A stretch of DNA of 7,499 bases from Burkholderiales bacterium (lineage in GTDB: Bacteria; Pseudomonadota; Gammaproteobacteria; Burkholderiales; Casimicrobiaceae). The position numbers and the translations under genes were made by a program. The notes beneath the pieces were generated by a model. That model searched no databases. It saw only the letters and a program-made list of their open reading frames with translations, and was not told where the DNA came from. The stretch spans positions 1-7,499 of the forward strand of contig JAIRPA010000118.1 of NCBI GenBank assembly GCA_031257235.1, read 5' to 3'. Within the stretch, counting starts at the first letter, position 1, and each line of letters begins with the position of its first letter. Positions 6,080 to 7,499 of this stretch are shown piece by piece.

Positions 6080-7144
6080 TCAACGTGCGATTTGAGTGAG
6101 TTCTCCTTTTTGATAACGTGACGCCATGGCGTCTAACGGAATAGCTTTGATTTTGGATGCCATGCCCGCGCATCCGAATTGTTCGTAACGTGTTTTGCAC
6201 AAAGCGGTGGCGGCTTCGCGCGCGGGTTTTAACCAGTCGCGCGGATCAAATTTAGACGGGTTTTCGGCAAGGAAACGACGCACGGCCGCCGTCATCGCCA
6301 AACGAATATCGGTATCAATGTTGACTTTGCGCACGCCGTATTGAATGCCCTGCAAAATTTCTTCGACCGGCACCCCATACGTTTCTTTCATGTCGCCGCC
6401 GTATTTGCGAATTTCCGCCAAATATTCCTGCGGCACGGAGGAAGAACCGTGCATCACCAAGTGCGTGTTCGGAATTTTGGCGTGAATGTCTTTGATGCGG
6501 TCAATCGCCAAAATATCACCGGTGGGTTTGCGCGTGAATTTGTACGCGCCGTGTGAGGTGCCAATGGCAATGGCCAGCGCGTCCACTTGGGTTTCGCGCA
6601 CAAACGCGGCGGCTTGGTCAGGATCGGTCAAAAGCGCGTCGCGGGTCATCGTGCCTTCCGCGCCGTGACCGTCTTCTTTGTCGCCGCGCATGGTCTCCAG
6701 CGAGCCCAAACAACCTAACTCGCCTTCCACCGTCACGCCCAACGCATGCGCAAGCTCCACGACTTTTTGGGTCACGCTCACGTTGTAATCAAAATCGGCG
6801 ACGGTTTTTCCGTCGGCGTGCAGTGAGCCGTCCATCATCACGCTTGAAAAGCCCAATTTGATCGCGCCGAAACACACCGAGGGCGATTGCCCGTGGTCTT
6901 GGTGCATCACGATGGGAATGTTGGGATAACTTTCAACGGCGGCGGCAATAAGCTCGCGTAAAAAAACTTCGCCGGCGTACTTTCGAGCGCCGGCGGAGGC
7001 TTGCATGATGACGGGGCTATCGGTCGCCCCGGCGGCAGCCATAATGGCTTGAACCTGCTCCAGATTATTGACGTTGAACGCGGGGATTCCGTAATGGTGT
7101 TCGGCTGCGTGATCCAAGAGCTGGCGCATGGAAACTAATGGCAT
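6080..7144 (-). CDS. fba: Class II fructose-bisphosphate aldolase (class IIB, Calvin-cycle/glycolytic type)
   Basis: The 354-residue enzyme cleaves fructose 1,6-bisphosphate to dihydroxyacetone phosphate and glyceraldehyde 3-phosphate, or condenses them in gluconeogenesis or the Calvin cycle, in the cytosol. It is Zn-dependent. The class II signatures are all intact. HQDHGQ is at 81-86, with D83 as the catalytic acid/base and H84 as a Zn ligand. VEGELG is at 139-144 and GTSHGAYKF at 195-203 (Zn ligand H198). MHGSSS is at 231-236 (Zn ligand H232), and VNIDTDIR, the phosphate/substrate loop, is at 274-281. The N-terminus MPLVSMRQLLDHAAEH and the 354-aa length fit the class IIB (CbbA/Fba) proteins of Pseudomonadota. 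ATG 7142-7144 is chosen because AAAGGAG lies 6 nt upstream and family members start at this point; an in-frame TTG 24 nt further up is unlikely. It has its own promoter at 7176-7205. No RuBisCO or other Calvin-cycle gene is in view, so a central-carbon role is the safer reading. Confidence 0.96.
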   Translation of the reverse strand: MPLVSMRQLLDHAAEHHYGIPAFNVNNLEQVQAIMAAAGATDSPVIMQASAGARKYAGEVFLRELIAAAVESYPNIPIVMHQDHGQSPSVCFGAIKLGFSSVMMDGSLHADGKTVADFDYNVSVTQKVVELAHALGVTVEGELGCLGSLETMRGDKEDGHGAEGTMTRDALLTDPDQAAAFVRETQVDALAIAIGTSHGAYKFTRKPTGDILAIDRIKDIHAKIPNTHLVMHGSSSVPQEYLAEIRKYGGDMKETYGVPVEEILQGIQYGVRKVNIDTDIRLAMTAAVRRFLAENPSKFDPRDWLKPAREAATALCKTRYEQFGCAGMASKIKAIPLDAMASRYQKGELTQIAR

Positions 7145-7160
7145 GGATGACTCCTTTGAA

Positions 7161-7190
7161 CGAAACAAGACTTTGATTGTACTCGTTTCG
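7161..7190. promoter_or_regulatory. Imperfect inverted repeat flanking the fba -10 box (possible operator)
   Basis: CGAAACAAG (7161-7169) and CTCGTTTCG (7182-7190) are reverse complements with one mismatch and 12 nt between. They bracket the proposed -10 box and start site of fba. A dyad over a promoter is the usual place for a repressor site, and the half-site word recurs upstream of yqhD. No regulator gene is in the window, and the short arms make chance possible. Confidence 0.3.
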
Positions 7191-7205
7191 GAAAAGAGAT
7201 GACAG
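7176..7205 (-). promoter_or_regulatory. Sigma70-type promoter for fba
   Basis: On the minus strand the -10 box is TACAAT (7176-7181), five of six matches to TATAAT. The -35 is CTGTCA (7200-7205), four of six matches to TTGACA, with an 18-nt spacer. Transcription would start near 7169 and give a short leader of about 25 nt carrying the AAAGGAG site (7151-7157). The strong -10 fits a highly expressed central metabolism gene. Confidence 0.55.
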
Positions 7206-7230
7206 GTGTTAATCAGGGATCAGAGTTCAG

Positions 7231-7310
7231 GGATTCGCCCAAAAGTGAAAACCTACTTTTGGGCGGTTGGGGTTACCAAAAAATCGCGGGGGGACCCCGA
7301 CGATTTTTTG
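7231..7310 (-). repeat. Second complete copy of the two-hairpin intergenic repeat, inverted
   Basis: On the minus strand hairpin 1 (7310 to 7277) has the A6 arm, TCG, bulged T, CGGGG, loop TCC, CCCCG, CGA and a T6 arm. The linker is GGTAACCCCAACCGCC. Hairpin 2 is CGCCCAAAAGT with ACTTTTGGGCG (plus 7255-7265 and 7236-7246), an 11-bp perfect stem with an 8-nt loop. The geometry equals that of 4733-4807, including the 34-nt length of hairpin 1, while five of its eight inner pairs differ and all remain paired. Hairpin 1, with its GC core and T6, could also terminate transcription entering from either side. Confidence 0.75.
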
Positions 7311-7354
7311 TAGGAAAGGCGATAAAACCGGATTGCGGGTCGAGACCGCTTGGG

Positions 7355-7373
7355 ACGCAGCCGCCGGCTGCGT
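7355..7373. repeat. GC-rich palindrome
   Basis: ACGCAGCCG (7355-7363) and CGGCTGCGT (7365-7373) are perfect reverse complements around a single central base, or an 8-bp stem with a GCC loop. There is no adjacent T-tract, so it is REP-like rather than a terminator. It lies within the 7213-7461 segment. Confidence 0.55.
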
Positions 7374-7377
7374 GTGG

Positions 7378-7419
7378 ATTCTGCGACTTCGCCTGCTTTT
7401 CGCAGGCTTCGCGCAGAAT
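7378..7419. repeat. Nested palindrome (outer 8-bp and inner 6-bp arms)
   Basis: The outer arms are ATTCTGCG (7378-7385) and CGCAGAAT (7412-7419). The inner arms are GCCTGC (7391-7396) and GCAGGC (7402-7407) around a TTTTC loop. Short unpaired stretches on both sides form an internal loop. The layout GATTC...GAATGACG resembles short palindromic units I recall from intergenic regions of environmental bacteria, but no search was made. Confidence 0.5.
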
Positions 7420-7463
7420 GACGGCGTTTCTGATGCTTGATTCCTGACCTCTGATCCCTGAAA

Positions 7464-7499
7464 CGCAAAAAAGGATCAGGCTTTGCCTGTCCTTTTTTG
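7464..7499 (+). repeat. Exact 36-bp copy of 4731-4766; start of a further repeat copy cut by the window end
   Basis: All 36 bases match 4731-4766 in the same orientation, including the CG before the A6 arm, the bulged T and the TTT loop. It begins 2 nt after the right inverted repeat of the 7213-7461 segment. If it is a full two-hairpin copy, the linker GTGACTCCAACCGCC should follow outside the window. It may also be the terminator of an unseen minus-strand gene to the right, as the 4731-4766 copy appears to be for yqhD. Confidence 0.7.

Larger units (their letters stand above)
7213..7461. mobile_element. 249-bp palindrome-rich segment with 23-bp imperfect terminal inverted repeats (MITE/REP-cluster-like)
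   Basis: The left end 7213-7235 (TCAGGGATCAGAG, then T, TCAGG, G, AT, T) matches the reverse complement of 7439-7461 at 20 of 23 positions. The outer 13 bases are identical. Between them lie a two-hairpin repeat (7231-7310) and palindromes at 7355-7373 and 7378-7419. No convincing protein-coding frame is present: the open frames on both strands run through hairpins and resemble nothing known. No target-site duplication is evident at the two borders. This fits a non-autonomous element or an accretion of REP-like units. It fills the gap upstream of fba; the fba -35 box ends at 7205, just outside it. Confidence 0.55.

Noticed and set aside
1801..6140. Near-identical words CCATaGCGTCTAACG and CCATgGCGTCTAACG in the large gene and in fba
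   Set aside because: Both encode L-D-A-M-A in the same frame by chance codon use; the flanking sequence does not match, so no repeat or conversion is inferred.
7199..7468. Overlapping open frames of 71-82 codons on both strands upstream of fba
   Set aside because: They run through stacked palindromes and inverted repeats, have no Shine-Dalgarno support and translate to low-complexity Arg/Ser-rich sequence with no resemblance to a known protein.
7213..7499. CRISPR array
   Set aside because: The repeated words are palindromic units of differing length and orientation, without regular spacing or unique spacers of uniform size.

Overview
The window has four protein-coding genes, all on the minus strand, and a transposase tail at the left edge on the plus strand. 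Clusters of palindromic repeats fill the intergenic gaps. The fructose-bisphosphate aldolase is of the proteobacterial class IIB (Calvin-cycle/glycolysis) type, the alcohol dehydrogenase is YqhD-like, and the lipoprotein has a lipobox with Gly at +2. Together these suggest a Gram-negative bacterium, probably Pseudomonadota and perhaps a gammaproteobacterium. This taxonomic call is an inference from protein resemblance only.

In transcription order (right to left): fba (7144 to 6080) has a recognisable promoter and a strong Shine-Dalgarno. A yqhD-like aldehyde reductase/alcohol dehydrogenase (5969 to 4809) follows after a 110-nt AT-rich gap with no clear terminator, so read-through from fba is possible. 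A 150-nt gap with three palindromes comes next, including a terminator-like hairpin. Then comes a very large protein (4658 to 1143, 1171 aa) with a calcineurin-like metallophosphoesterase core in which two of the usual metal ligands appear replaced. An AT-rich gap with a possible extended -10 promoter leads to a Cys-rich lipoprotein of unknown family (1029 to 172). At the left edge (1-110, plus strand) is what looks like the C-terminus of an IS1-family transposase.

The fba and yqhD products make metabolic sense together: one makes or uses triose phosphates, and the other reduces short aldehydes, including those formed from triose phosphates. The large phosphoesterase-like protein and the lipoprotein are not assignable to a pathway.

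The most notable signal is in the non-coding DNA. A two-hairpin element of about 75-80 nt occurs at 4733-4807 (plus orientation) and 7231-7310 (minus orientation). A partial copy lies at about 111-147, and a further copy starts at 7464 and is cut by the window end. The first stem differs in sequence between the two complete copies but keeps the same geometry: A6/T6 base, a single bulged T at the same position, and a 3-nt loop. Five of its eight inner base pairs changed in a compensatory way. The linker between the stems is nearly identical. The right-hand copy sits inside a 249-bp segment (7213-7461) bounded by 23-bp imperfect inverted repeats and packed with other palindromes, resembling a MITE or REP cluster. 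The gene-free stretch 7145-7499 is entirely accounted for by the fba promoter plus these repeats.
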